A stretch of 7,623 nucleotides of DNA from Saprospiraceae bacterium (GTDB taxonomy: Bacteria; Bacteroidota; Bacteroidia; Chitinophagales; Saprospiraceae): positions 1-7,623 of the forward strand of contig SKYC01000354.1 of NCBI GenBank assembly GCA_007128085.1, given 5' to 3'. The notes under the pieces are model-generated. The model was not told where the DNA came from. It did not search any database and saw only the letters and a list, made by a program, of their open reading frames with translations. Of the stretch, positions 1-5,881 are shown piece after piece. Within the stretch, counting starts at the first letter, position 1. Each line of letters opens with the position of its first letter. A program made the translations under genes and the position numbers.

Positions 1-56
1 ATTGCAGAAATTTCTTTGGATCGAAAACTTTGGCACCGAGGAGTAAATATAAAATC

Positions 57-656
57 ATGAAAACTTCAAATTACCTTTTATTGATTTCTCTTCTCCTGGC
101 GAGCTATTGGGGGCAAGCTCAGACCGACACCGCCGAAATGACTTTTTTCCCCAATCCCTTTACTTGTGATGCTGTTATTGAATTTGATCTTCCCTCCAAC
201 GACACCGTCACACTGGTCGTATACAACAAGTGGGGAACAGAAGTGGCATCCTTTTTCGACCACAGCCCTTTACCCTCAGGTTCTTATAGGATTAACTTAT
301 TTGCCGACTCCCTTGCAATAGGCATTTACTTGGTGCGGTTTTCCACTACCGGGAATTCAATCCTGAAAAACATAACCAAAGAGGGGCATTGTGTGGCCAC
401 CTCTGTTTTCGAACCGACGACTCCCGAGAAGGAGATTTCCCTGTACCCCAATCCGACCAGTGATTTATTGAATATTCCAATGGACGGTGAAAAAATTATT
501 ACAATAACCAATCTCCAGGGAAAAGTAGTCAGAAATATAAGGACCCGCGAAAATACCATTTCCCTTTCCGGCCTGACGAGCGGCCATTATACAGTGAGTA
601 TTTTCAATACCAAATATCGACTTATATCCAGCAGCAGGATAGTTTTTATGGAGTGA
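57..656 (+). CDS. Small secreted protein of two tandem T9SS type A sorting-like domains
   Basis: A 199-residue protein starting at the ATG at 57. An upstream in-frame TTG at 30 is possible, but it would put nine polar residues ahead of the signal peptide, and a GAGGAG lies at 38-43 before the ATG. Residues 1-22 form a signal peptide (Lys2, a Leu/Ile-rich core, then GQAQ). The mature part has two copies of the same fold signature. Copy 1 (about 28-108) has FFPNPF, an IEFDLP strand, VYNKWG, then GIYLVRF and a basic end. Copy 2 (about 127-199) has LYPNP, ITNLQGKVV, then GHYTVSIF and a final strand. This is the pattern of the C-terminal domain that directs proteins through the type IX secretion system, after which it is usually removed or anchored. 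There is no separate catalytic or binding domain. It may be a self-contained cell-surface or secreted protein, or the tail of a once larger cargo; the signal peptide argues against simple truncation. Molecular role unknown. Confidence 0.85.
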   Translation: MKTSNYLLLISLLLASYWGQAQTDTAEMTFFPNPFTCDAVIEFDLPSNDTVTLVVYNKWGTEVASFFDHSPLPSGSYRINLFADSLAIGIYLVRFSTTGNSILKNITKEGHCVATSVFEPTTPEKEISLYPNPTSDLLNIPMDGEKIITITNLQGKVVRNIRTRENTISLSGLTSGHYTVSIFNTKYRLISSSRIVFME

Positions 657-684
657 GGCGGGATTTAAGCCCGACTATCTTATA

Positions 685-715
685 TTTTTCGGTTTATTTT
701 TTTTCCTTATCTTTG
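685..715 (+). promoter_or_regulatory. Bacteroidota-type promoter for the DUF4920 lipoprotein gene
   Basis: TATCTTTG at 708-715 is an exact match to the Bacteroidota -7 consensus TAnnTTTG. A T-rich stretch (TTTTT at 685-689) lies about 19 bases upstream, where the -33 TTTG box would be, but it lacks the G, so only the -7 element is convincing. Transcription would begin near 721-723, giving a leader of roughly 28 bases before the ATG at 750. The leader is A-rich with no Shine-Dalgarno. Confidence 0.65.
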
Positions 716-749
716 GAAGAATATTTTCAAACCAAAAAAAAACAATTCG

Positions 750-1268
750 ATGAAATACTTTTTATTGCTACCTGTATTTGCCCTGTTTATGGTTGCATGC
801 GGTGATGCATCCTACGAAACGGAGGAAAACGATTATACCGATGAGGAAGAGACGACTGAAGTTGAGGGAGACGGCATTCACTACGGTGAAAAAATTGATG
901 AGGAAGGACTTATGGACTACGCAGAACTAATGGCCCGATTGGAGGCTCAGGATTCTGTTTTTGCCAAGGTGGTAGCGGAAGTTAGCGATGTGTGTCAGAA
1001 AAAAGGCTGCTGGATGAATGTGTATTCTCCCGATGGCTCGGAAATGGACAGCCTTTTTGTCCAGTTTCACGACTACGGCTTTTTTATGCCACTGGAATTG
1101 CAGGGCAAAGTGATTATTGACGGCGTGGCGTACCGCGATGTAACCAGTGTGGATGAATTGCGTCACTATGCCGAGGATGCCAATGAGTCCGAAGAAGCCA
1201 TTGCTGCCATCACGGAACCCAAGGAGCAATTGAAATTTATGGCTACGGGAGTTAAAATACTTCAGTAA
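750..1268 (+). CDS. DUF4920 domain lipoprotein
   Basis: A 172-residue lipoprotein. Residues 1-16 are a hydrophobic type II signal peptide ending in the lipobox FMVAC, so Cys17 should be lipidated. Residues 18-40 are a very acidic, Glu/Asp/Thr-rich linker; acidic residues shortly after the lipidated cysteine are known in this phylum to favour export to the outer face of the outer membrane, so surface exposure is plausible (inference). From about residue 43 (HYGEKI) to the end it matches the DUF4920 family, including the signature CQKKGCWM (Cys82, Cys87), a central beta-rich part (FVQFHDYGFFMPLEL) and the KFMATGVKIL end. The two cysteines five residues apart could form a disulfide or bind a metal, but no biochemical role is known to me for this family. 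It is probably transcribed alone, between its own promoter and a strong terminator. Confidence 0.88.
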   Translation: MKYFLLLPVFALFMVACGDASYETEENDYTDEEETTEVEGDGIHYGEKIDEEGLMDYAELMARLEAQDSVFAKVVAEVSDVCQKKGCWMNVYSPDGSEMDSLFVQFHDYGFFMPLELQGKVIIDGVAYRDVTSVDELRHYAEDANESEEAIAAITEPKEQLKFMATGVKILQ

Positions 1269-1292
1269 TTACCCCCGATTAAAAAAAATTGT

Positions 1293-1332
1293 AAAAAAGC
1301 AGTAGTCCTGACACCGGGCTATTGCTTTTTTT
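1293..1332. terminator. Bidirectional intrinsic terminator between convergent genes
   Basis: A long hairpin: AAAAAAGCAGTAGTCC (1293-1308) pairs with GGGCTATTGCTTTTTT (1316-1331), with two wobble pairs (G1302-T1322, T1306-G1318) and a 7-base loop TGACACC. The run of A on the left and of T on the right gives a U-tract in either reading direction, so it can end both the lipoprotein transcript and the opposing M23 transcript. Its right edge overlaps the stop codon of the M23 gene (TTA at 1331-1333). Confidence 0.85.
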
Positions 1333-1984
1333 ATAAATTCCCGGGTGGAGAGTTTTGAGGCAGTACCAAAAAAGTGGGGTCCGGAGAATTGGAGATGATA
1401 TTTTCGTTCTGTTCCGCCACGACCCCCGGATAATCTCCAGTAAACCTACCGATGTTTTTGATTAACTGAAGATGGAGATGTGGATACCACCCTCCGTTTT
1501 CTTCTTTTCCACCCAATTGACAGAATTCCGTACCCCGGGCGATGAATTGCCCAATTTTGAGTCCTTTGATCGAGTCCTTGGACAAGTGGCCGTAGAGACT
1601 GAAAAATCGCAACGTTCCTTCCCTGTGCTCCAGGATAATGGTGCCGCCGTAATCCAGTGGTTTGTCGTTGTAGGCATAGCTGTGAACCCTGGAATCCAGG
1701 GGCGCAAATACCGGTGTTCCGGCGGGAAGCCAAACATCAACTCCGATATGTAAATTGCGTACATTGGACGGGTTTTTTACATAGTGATCTGCCGTGTAAA
1801 TTCCCCTTTTTTCCATATATCCTCCGTAGGCGCAGTACTTTCCGTTTTCATCCACTTTGCGAATCCACTCCCCCATACTGTAATAGGGGTCGTTAATAAA
1901 ATCGCCGGTCGATTCAGCGGATAAATCCAGTTGGCGGTATCGCTCCGGGGGTATAGTTGTACCCATGACTGGAAATGGTTTCAT
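1331..1984 (-). CDS. M23 family metallopeptidase domain protein, no signal peptide
   Basis: A 217-residue protein; ATG at 1984, with an in-frame Met7 as an alternative start. The peptidase M23 (LytM/lysostaphin-like) core is in the C-terminal two thirds. HIGVD supplies the zinc ligands His79 and Asp83. LYGHLS gives His133, and PHLHLQL gives His169 and the third ligand His171. By family analogy all residues needed for a zinc endopeptidase acting on peptidoglycan-type peptides are present. The N-terminus (MKPFPVMGTTIPPERYRQLD) is polar with no signal peptide or membrane segment, which is unusual for a cell-wall hydrolase. Residues 60-80 (GIYTADHYVKNP...RNLHIGVD) and the NGGWYPHLHLQL stretch closely resemble, from memory, the M23 module found inside large bacterial fusions with a class III aminotransferase and a kinase-like domain. 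This may therefore be a stand-alone version with a cytoplasmic, non-wall role (inference). Monocistronic, and divergent from the fumarylacetoacetase gene. Confidence 0.87.
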   Translation of the reverse strand: MKPFPVMGTTIPPERYRQLDLSAESTGDFINDPYYSMGEWIRKVDENGKYCAYGGYMEKRGIYTADHYVKNPSNVRNLHIGVDVWLPAGTPVFAPLDSRVHSYAYNDKPLDYGGTIILEHREGTLRFFSLYGHLSKDSIKGLKIGQFIARGTEFCQLGGKEENGGWYPHLHLQLIKNIGRFTGDYPGVVAEQNENIISNSPDPTFLVLPQNSPPGNL

Positions 1985-2010
1985 GGTTTAAATTTTTTGG
2001 TTGTTTTTAA

Positions 2011-2128
2011 ATCACCACAGAGCACACGGAGAAATCACAGAGCATTGAATAAAGGGTTTATCCTCTATGCCCTTTCTCTCCACCAATAAATTGGGGACAC
2101 CTGTGCTCTCTGTTCCTCAGTGGTGAGT
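2011..2128. repeat. Imperfect inverted-repeat element of the CACAGAG type
   Basis: The left arm begins ATCACCACAGAG (2011-2022) and continues with CACACGGAG and ATCACAGAG (2034-2042). The right arm ends in CTCAGTGGTGAGT (2116-2128), whose reverse complement starts TCACCACTGAG, matching the left arm at 10 of 11 positions before the arms diverge into a looser CACAGAG/CTCTGT-rich pairing (GTGCTCTCTGTTCC at 2103-2116). A further copy of the core, GATCACAGAGG, lies at 2159-2169. From general knowledge, intergenic repeats of the form 'CACCACAGAGNCACAGAG' are common in environmental bacterial genomes, and this looks like a decayed member. It occupies the upstream region of the minus-strand M23 gene. 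I found no open reading frame inside it. Confidence 0.5.
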
Positions 2129-2170
2129 CATTCTTTGTAAATAAGGCAAACAAATAAGATCACAGAGGTC

Positions 2171-2227
2171 GCAGACCCCTGTCAATTAATTGATGTTTTA
2201 GGGATTGGGGCGGGACAGGCACGCCCT
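2171..2227. repeat. GC-rich inverted repeats / hairpin in the M23-fah intergenic region
   Basis: CCTGTC (2178-2183) is the exact reverse complement of GACAGG (2214-2219), around an AT-rich centre with the palindrome AATTAATT. Nested at the right end, GGGGCG (2207-2212) pairs with CGCCCT (2222-2227), including one G-T pair, around a 9-base loop; this is a strong GC stem in otherwise AT-leaning DNA. No T-run follows on either strand, so it is not a normal terminator. It may be a second dispersed repeat or a protein-binding site. From 2228 to the promoter at 2395 I see no gene, repeat or RNA that I can support. Confidence 0.35.
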
Positions 2228-2394
2228 CAGTAGAATAGCATTTAGCTACATAACCTTCCGGTGCACCTTTGTATCAGACCATCAATCACTCGTCCAATCA
2301 CCGTCTTGCCTTGATTAATACCACAAAGATACTGATTCAAAGCAAAATTCAATATCCGAATGGCTGAGTTCTCAATAATCGACAGGGAAATTAC

Positions 2395-2426
2395 TTTGCC
2401 AAAGAGCGCTGAATTTCCTATATTTG
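2395..2426 (+). promoter_or_regulatory. Full -33/-7 Bacteroidota promoter for the fumarylacetoacetase gene
   Basis: TTTG at 2395-2398 and TATATTTG at 2419-2426 are separated by exactly 20 bases, matching the TTTG-(19 to 21)-TAnnTTTG consensus of the principal sigma factor in this phylum. Transcription should begin near 2432, leaving a leader of about 20 bases before the ATG at 2453. The bases before the start (AAAAAAAACAGATAGAGA) are A-rich without a Shine-Dalgarno, as is usual for the phylum. Confidence 0.85.
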
Positions 2427-2452
2427 CACACGCGAAAAAAAACAGATAGAGA

Positions 2453-3736
2453 ATGAATATCCAAGCCAACGATCCCAAAATTACCTCCTGGGTAACCGTA
2501 TCCAAAGATTCAGATTTTCCCATTCAAAATATACCTTTTGGCATTGCCATGCCTCCGGAAAAGGGTCCACGGGTCGCGACCATCATAGGCGATCAGGTAG
2601 TGGACTTGCTGACCGCTTACGACCTGGGTCTGTTTGAGGGAGTTGCCATAAAAAGAGAAGTGCTGGCCGAGCGATACATCAACGATTTGATGGCCCTTGG
2701 GAAGAATGCATGCCGTGCCGTGAGAAACCGCATATCTGTATTTATGCGTTCAGACGATACACTGGGAGCCAAAAGCCACGCAGACAGGTTGCTGCACAAG
2801 GTGTCCGACTGTGAATTGCTTCTCCCGGTAAAAGTGGGAGACTATACCGACTTTTACTCCAGTAAAGAACACGCGACCAATGTGGGTACCATGTTCAGAG
2901 ATCCGGAAAATGCACTGCTGCCCAATTGGAAGCACCTGCCCGTGGGATACCACGGAAGGGCGTCCTCGATCGTTGTTTCGGGAACACCTGTTCACAGGCC
3001 TGTTGGACAAACCATGCCACCGGATGCCGATCAACCCGTTTTTGGCCCCTGTAAATTGATGGACTTTGAGCTTGAAATGGGTTTTGTGGTAGGAAAAGAC
3101 AGCAAGCTGGGCCACCGCATTTCCACGGAGGATGCCGAAGATTATATTTTTGGCATGGTGCTGTTCAATGATTGGTCTGCCAGAGACATACAAAAGTGGG
3201 AATACGTCCCGCTGGGGCCTTTTCTCGCCAAGAGTTTTGCATCGACCATCTCTCCGTGGGTCGTCACCCTGGATGCCCTCGAACCATTTAGAACCAAAGG
3301 ACCGGAGCAAGATCCGGAAGTACTTCCCTATCTCAAATACAAGGGAGAAAAAAACTACGACCTCGAGCTTGAAGTGACCATACGAACAGAGGGGGGTAAG
3401 GAAAAAACCGTTTGCAACTCCAATTTTAAATACATGTACTGGAATATGTGTCAACAACTGGCGCATCACACAGTCAATGGTTGCAATTTTAAGGTGGGTG
3501 ATATGTGTGCTTCTGGAACCATCAGCGGGAAGTCGCGCGACAGCTTCGGATCCATGCTGGAACTCAGCTGGAAGGGAACCCGACCCATTGAAATGCCGGA
3601 CGGAACGGAAAGAAAATTTTTGAAAGACGGTGACACCGTATTGCTGAGGGGGTTTGGAAAAGGGGAAAATGGTTATCGGATAGGATTTGGTGAAGCTGCG
3701 GGAAAAGTATTGCCCGCCGTTTTACCCGAAGAATAA
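2453..3736 (+). CDS. fahA: Fumarylacetoacetase (fumarylacetoacetate hydrolase, EC 3.7.1.2)
   Basis: A 427-residue cytoplasmic enzyme, close to the length of mammalian FAH (419). It hydrolyses 4-fumarylacetoacetate to fumarate and acetoacetate, the final step of tyrosine and homogentisate degradation. An N-terminal SH3-like domain (about 11-125, starting SWVTV and FGIAMPP) precedes the catalytic FAH domain. With a constant offset of seven from mouse FAH, the key residues are all present: metal ligands Asp133 (DYTDFYSS), Glu206 and Glu208 (FELEM) and Asp240 (FNDWSARD), general base His140 (EHATNVG), and Tyr166, Gln247, Tyr251 and Lys260 for substrate contacts. The signatures LPVGYHGRASSIVVSGTP, WEYVPLGPFLAKSF and GTISG are nearly identical to eukaryotic enzymes. 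The start at 2453 fits the promoter immediately upstream. Other tyrosine-pathway genes (hpd, hmgA, maleylacetoacetate isomerase) are not in the window. The following glucosaminidase gene lies only 7 bases downstream and may be co-transcribed. Confidence 0.97.
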   Translation: MNIQANDPKITSWVTVSKDSDFPIQNIPFGIAMPPEKGPRVATIIGDQVVDLLTAYDLGLFEGVAIKREVLAERYINDLMALGKNACRAVRNRISVFMRSDDTLGAKSHADRLLHKVSDCELLLPVKVGDYTDFYSSKEHATNVGTMFRDPENALLPNWKHLPVGYHGRASSIVVSGTPVHRPVGQTMPPDADQPVFGPCKLMDFELEMGFVVGKDSKLGHRISTEDAEDYIFGMVLFNDWSARDIQKWEYVPLGPFLAKSFASTISPWVVTLDALEPFRTKGPEQDPEVLPYLKYKGEKNYDLELEVTIRTEGGKEKTVCNSNFKYMYWNMCQQLAHHTVNGCNFKVGDMCASGTISGKSRDSFGSMLELSWKGTRPIEMPDGTERKFLKDGDTVLLRGFGKGENGYRIGFGEAAGKVLPAVLPEE

Positions 3737-3743
3737 ATATATA

Positions 3744-4295
3744 ATGAGAGTAAAAGCCTGTTGTTTTTGTTTCGCAATTTTCGCCCTGCTCGCCTTTCGA
3801 CCGCAGAGCAGCGACCTCAGTCCGGCTGAACAGTATGTTAAGAACCACCTGAGTTTCGCCATCACAGAGATGGAGGAGTTCGGGATTCCCGTCAGTATCA
3901 AACTGGCTCAGGGAATTCTGGAATCGGCCAACGGCAGCAGCGACCTCGCAATGGGCAGCAACAATCACTTTGGAATCAAATGCAAAAACTATTGGTTCGG
4001 ACCGGTCTATTTTCATCCCGATGACGATTACGACGAAAAAGGGCATTTGATCGATTCCTGCTTTCGGGTCTATCGTTCAGTAAAAGACTCGTACAGAGAT
4101 CACTCCATTTTTCTTCGCTATTCAGCCCATTACCATCCTCTGTTTGAATTGAACCCTCTCGATTACCGCTCCTGGGCGCGCCAGTTGCAGCGAATTGGTT
4201 ACGCCACTCATCCGCGTTACGCCGAAAATCTGATAGCAATTATCGAGCGGTACGAATTGTACAAATTCGACCAGATGGTGGCACTGGGTGAGTAA
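3744..4295 (+). CDS. Secreted glucosaminidase (glycoside hydrolase family 73-like)
   Basis: A 183-residue protein starting at the ATG at 3744. A longer in-frame start at 3687 would overlap fahA and add a charged tail in front of the signal peptide, so I reject it. Residues 1-20 (MRVKACCFCFAIFALLAFRP) are a Sec signal peptide, unusually rich in Cys and Phe. Residues 28-175 match the mannosyl-glycoprotein endo-beta-N-acetylglucosaminidase / GH73 fold: IPVSIKLAQGILESANGSSDLA carries the catalytic Glu60, and NNHFGIKC (73-80) is the family signature. Then come the aromatic SCFRVYRSVKDSYRDH segment, the SWARQLQRIGYATHPRYAENL segment and a C-terminal helix ending IIERYELYKF. The expected activity is cleavage of the glycan backbone of peptidoglycan in the periplasm, for growth, division or turnover. 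There is no LysM or other wall-binding repeat, which is common in small Bacteroidota members. The close spacing with fahA suggests a shared transcript without an obvious functional link. Confidence 0.9.
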   Translation: MRVKACCFCFAIFALLAFRPQSSDLSPAEQYVKNHLSFAITEMEEFGIPVSIKLAQGILESANGSSDLAMGSNNHFGIKCKNYWFGPVYFHPDDDYDEKGHLIDSCFRVYRSVKDSYRDHSIFLRYSAHYHPLFELNPLDYRSWARQLQRIGYATHPRYAENLIAIIERYELYKFDQMVALGE

Positions 4296-4315
4296 GTCTG
4301 AATCGGGGGTCGGAT

Positions 4316-5542
4316 TTAGTCGATATAGGGATCAAAATCGTCATCACCTGCCATGGCTACTCCTATGGGTTTTAGACGGTGTAAAACCCGGATGGTATGA
4401 CCCTGATGGTGAAGCACTTCCTCCAAGGATTTATAGCATTCCGGACTTTCATCGGCACCTCCGCCGCGCAACTCAACCCCCATTTTTTTGGCTTTCTCCC
4501 GCGTTTCGTTGAAGTCGACCAGACCGGGAGCCACCACCCTTGGACGCTTTTTACCGTCTCTGCCTCTTTTCCACTTTACCTTTCCCCTGGCCTTTGTGCG
4601 AGACATCACCCGGCCGGCGCCGTGTACGGTCGAGCGCAGCCCTTTTTCAGATTCTTCGGAGTCCACCCCCTCTACGACCACTGAGGTGTCGAACATATTG
4701 GAGCCGATGAATCCCTTTTGACCCGGGAAAGCGGGCGTACAACCTTTTCTCACTACCCAGTAATCCCGGTCGAAGTGTTCTTCCCGCCAGGCAAAATTGT
4801 GGTGGTTGTGTACGACATAATTCACCCTGCATTGGAGTATGTCACAGACCGTATCCACCACCATGTCCCGACCCGCGTAGGCGTATTTTCCCGCCAGTTG
4901 CATGGCCTGTATGTAATCCTGTCCCATCTCGCTGTCGATGGAGAACAGAATGGGCTTGGAGTTCATGGCGGTATTTTTGGGCCGGTCATCGAAGCGGAGG
5001 CCCTGAGAGAGGGCGATAAACCCGGTGGTTATTTTGTGCCCAAATCCGCGCGAACCGAAGTGCACGCCTATCCATAGGTAGCCCTCCTCGTCTTCGAAGA
5101 GATCCACAAAATGATTGCCTGCACCGACGGTGCCCAGTTGCTTTCTCGCTGTCTCCAGCAAGGTGCTCTTGTACTTGCCGGGCATGCAAATCTGCAGGGA
5201 GGGGAGTTCGTCCAAAACCTCGTGCTCGGGCTTGATGGGATTGGGTTTGCCGATTCCGAAACCGATTCGCCTTACGATTTCGTCCATTACTTCGGGCAGA
5301 TCGATGTCCCGTGCGAGAATATCTGTTCTGACTGCCTTGTTGCCGCAGGCAATGTCAAACCCCACCCCACTCAGTGAAATATGGTCGGGATAAGCCACAG
5401 CCCCGCCGATGGGGTGTCCGTAGCCGTAATGCGCGTCCGCGGTGAGTACGCCCAGGCTGTCTTCCGTTAGACAATTGAGCAATTGTTCAACGCTTTGGTC
5501 GTCTATCAATTCTCTTCCGAATATTTTCAGTGGTTGGGGCAT
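4316..5542 (-). CDS. rtcB: RtcB-family RNA ligase (divergent, Bacteroidota-type)
   Basis: A 408-residue protein of the RtcB family, which joins RNA 2',3'-cyclic phosphate or 3'-phosphate ends to 5'-OH ends using GTP and Mn2+ in tRNA splicing or RNA repair. The metal and catalytic set is present: Asp63 and Cys66 (FDIACGNKAVRT), Asn143 and His144 (GAGNHF), His161 (IGVHFGSRGFGH), the histidine cluster VHNHHNFAWREEH (245-256) and the guanylylated histidine His307 in HGAGRVMSR. GADESPECYK (362-371) matches the canonical G-DEAP-AYK motif. It is a divergent branch: the usual MPDVH...G.TIG motif reads TADAHYGYGHPIGG, the residue three after the metal-binding His is Asp (NHFVD) rather than Glu, a basic stretch KVKWKRGRDGKKRPR follows the active-site loop, and the usual C-terminal Val-Lys-Gly is replaced by MAG plus an acidic tail DDDFDPYID. 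No rtcA, archease or RtcR regulator is nearby. It converges on the glucosaminidase gene with 20 bases between stops and no visible terminator. Confidence 0.92.
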   Translation of the reverse strand: MPQPLKIFGRELIDDQSVEQLLNCLTEDSLGVLTADAHYGYGHPIGGAVAYPDHISLSGVGFDIACGNKAVRTDILARDIDLPEVMDEIVRRIGFGIGKPNPIKPEHEVLDELPSLQICMPGKYKSTLLETARKQLGTVGAGNHFVDLFEDEEGYLWIGVHFGSRGFGHKITTGFIALSQGLRFDDRPKNTAMNSKPILFSIDSEMGQDYIQAMQLAGKYAYAGRDMVVDTVCDILQCRVNYVVHNHHNFAWREEHFDRDYWVVRKGCTPAFPGQKGFIGSNMFDTSVVVEGVDSEESEKGLRSTVHGAGRVMSRTKARGKVKWKRGRDGKKRPRVVAPGLVDFNETREKAKKMGVELRGGGADESPECYKSLEEVLHHQGHTIRVLHRLKPIGVAMAGDDDFDPYID

Positions 5543-5734
5543 TTTTTTTGGATGTCGGTTTAGTTACAGATATAAAACTGCGGGCTCGTTTTTGTTTAGA
5601 AAAACCCACAGTGAAGTTGGTTGGCAACCCATTCGGGTTAAATGCGGTCCTTGATTCCAAAACTTGAGGTGTCGCGGTCCCCACTGGCAATCGCATGATT
5701 TTTTCCACGATTTTTTTTAAATAGCATTAATAAA
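5543..5734 (-). other. rtcB upstream region with small hairpins
   Basis: No gene is supported here. Hairpin A: CTGCGGG (5578-5584) faces CCCACAG (5605-5611), with GTTTTT (5588-5593) pairing to AAAAAC (5600-5605) inside; position 5605 can be used by only one of the two stems. Hairpin B: AACCC (5626-5630) pairs with GGGTT (5635-5639), while an alternative GGTT (5619-5622)/AACC (5626-5629) would exclude it. GCGGTCC is repeated at 5644-5650 and 5674-5680. A weak -7 candidate for rtcB, TATATCTG on the minus strand (5567-5574), has one mismatch to TAnnTTTG and no matching -33 box. If transcription of rtcB starts further upstream, these hairpins would lie in its leader. Their function is unknown. 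Confidence 0.3.
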
Positions 5735-5766
5735 ATTGTGAAATAGCTGGAAAATTTGTATATTTG
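5735..5766 (+). promoter_or_regulatory. -33/-7 promoter giving a long leader before the 5962 gene
   Basis: ATTG (5735-5738) and TATATTTG (5759-5766) are separated by 20 bases. The -7 is an exact TAnnTTTG match and the -33 has the TTG core. The predicted start is near 5772-5774, about 190 bases before the ATG at 5962, so the transcript would have a long untranslated leader. It points rightward, away from rtcB. Confidence 0.65.
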
Positions 5767-5772
5767 CGGAAA

Positions 5773-5821
5773 GACTACTTTCTTAATTGGATTTGAATGT
5801 CCCTTTTTGATAGAAATAGTC
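5773..5821 (+). other. Stem-loop at the predicted 5' end of the long leader
   Basis: GACTA-C-TTTCT (5773-5783) pairs with AGAAA-TAGTC (5812-5821): ten base pairs interrupted only by a bulged C5778, enclosing a 28-base loop. It begins almost exactly at the transcription start predicted from the promoter at 5735-5766, so it would cap the mRNA. The 3' arm lies within a 9-base direct repeat TGATAGAAA (5808-5816 and 5823-5831), so the second copy offers a partly competing pairing. It could protect the 5' end or regulate the gene, or be chance in AT-rich DNA. Confidence 0.35.
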
Positions 5822-5881
5822 CTGATAGAAACCCTAAAATGCATGTTTAAAAGCTTCACAAAAAAGTGTTCCAGACAGTTT

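Noticed and set aside
11..32. Possible promoter for the first gene (TTTCTTTG at 11-18, AAACTTTG at 25-32)
   Set aside because: Both have a mismatch at the TA of TAnnTTTG, and the -33 position would be outside or at the edge of the window.
657..690. Possible terminator after the first gene (CGGG ... CCCG then AT-rich)
   Set aside because: Only four base pairs, and the T-run starts more than ten bases after the stem and overlaps the next gene's promoter region; too weak to call.
927..1229. 100-codon minus-strand open frame inside the lipoprotein gene
   Set aside because: A shadow of the DUF4920 coding frame, with no independent support. The same applies to the other long frames antisense to fahA and rtcB.
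2324..2331. TATCTTTG on the minus strand as a promoter for the M23 gene
   Set aside because: Exact -7 match, but there is no -33 box at the right spacing and the leader would be about 340 bases through two repeats; not convincing without mapping.
2242..2523. 93-codon minus-strand open frame upstream of and overlapping the fahA start
   Set aside because: It runs antisense through the fahA promoter and first codons, has no recognisable motif, and its start lies inside a certain gene. I looked for a transposase remnant but could not support one.
5640..5700. Possible tRNA-like segment (TTCCAAA loop-like stretch with GC-rich flanks)
   Set aside because: The five bases flanking the loop do not pair, there is no T-loop GGTTCGA-type sequence, and no acceptor stem can be formed.
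5638..5859. 73-codon minus-strand open frame in the rtcB upstream region
   Set aside because: Basic, low-complexity translation with no start context, lying antisense to the well-supported promoter at 5735-5766. The overlapping frame at 5487-5708 also runs into rtcB in another frame.
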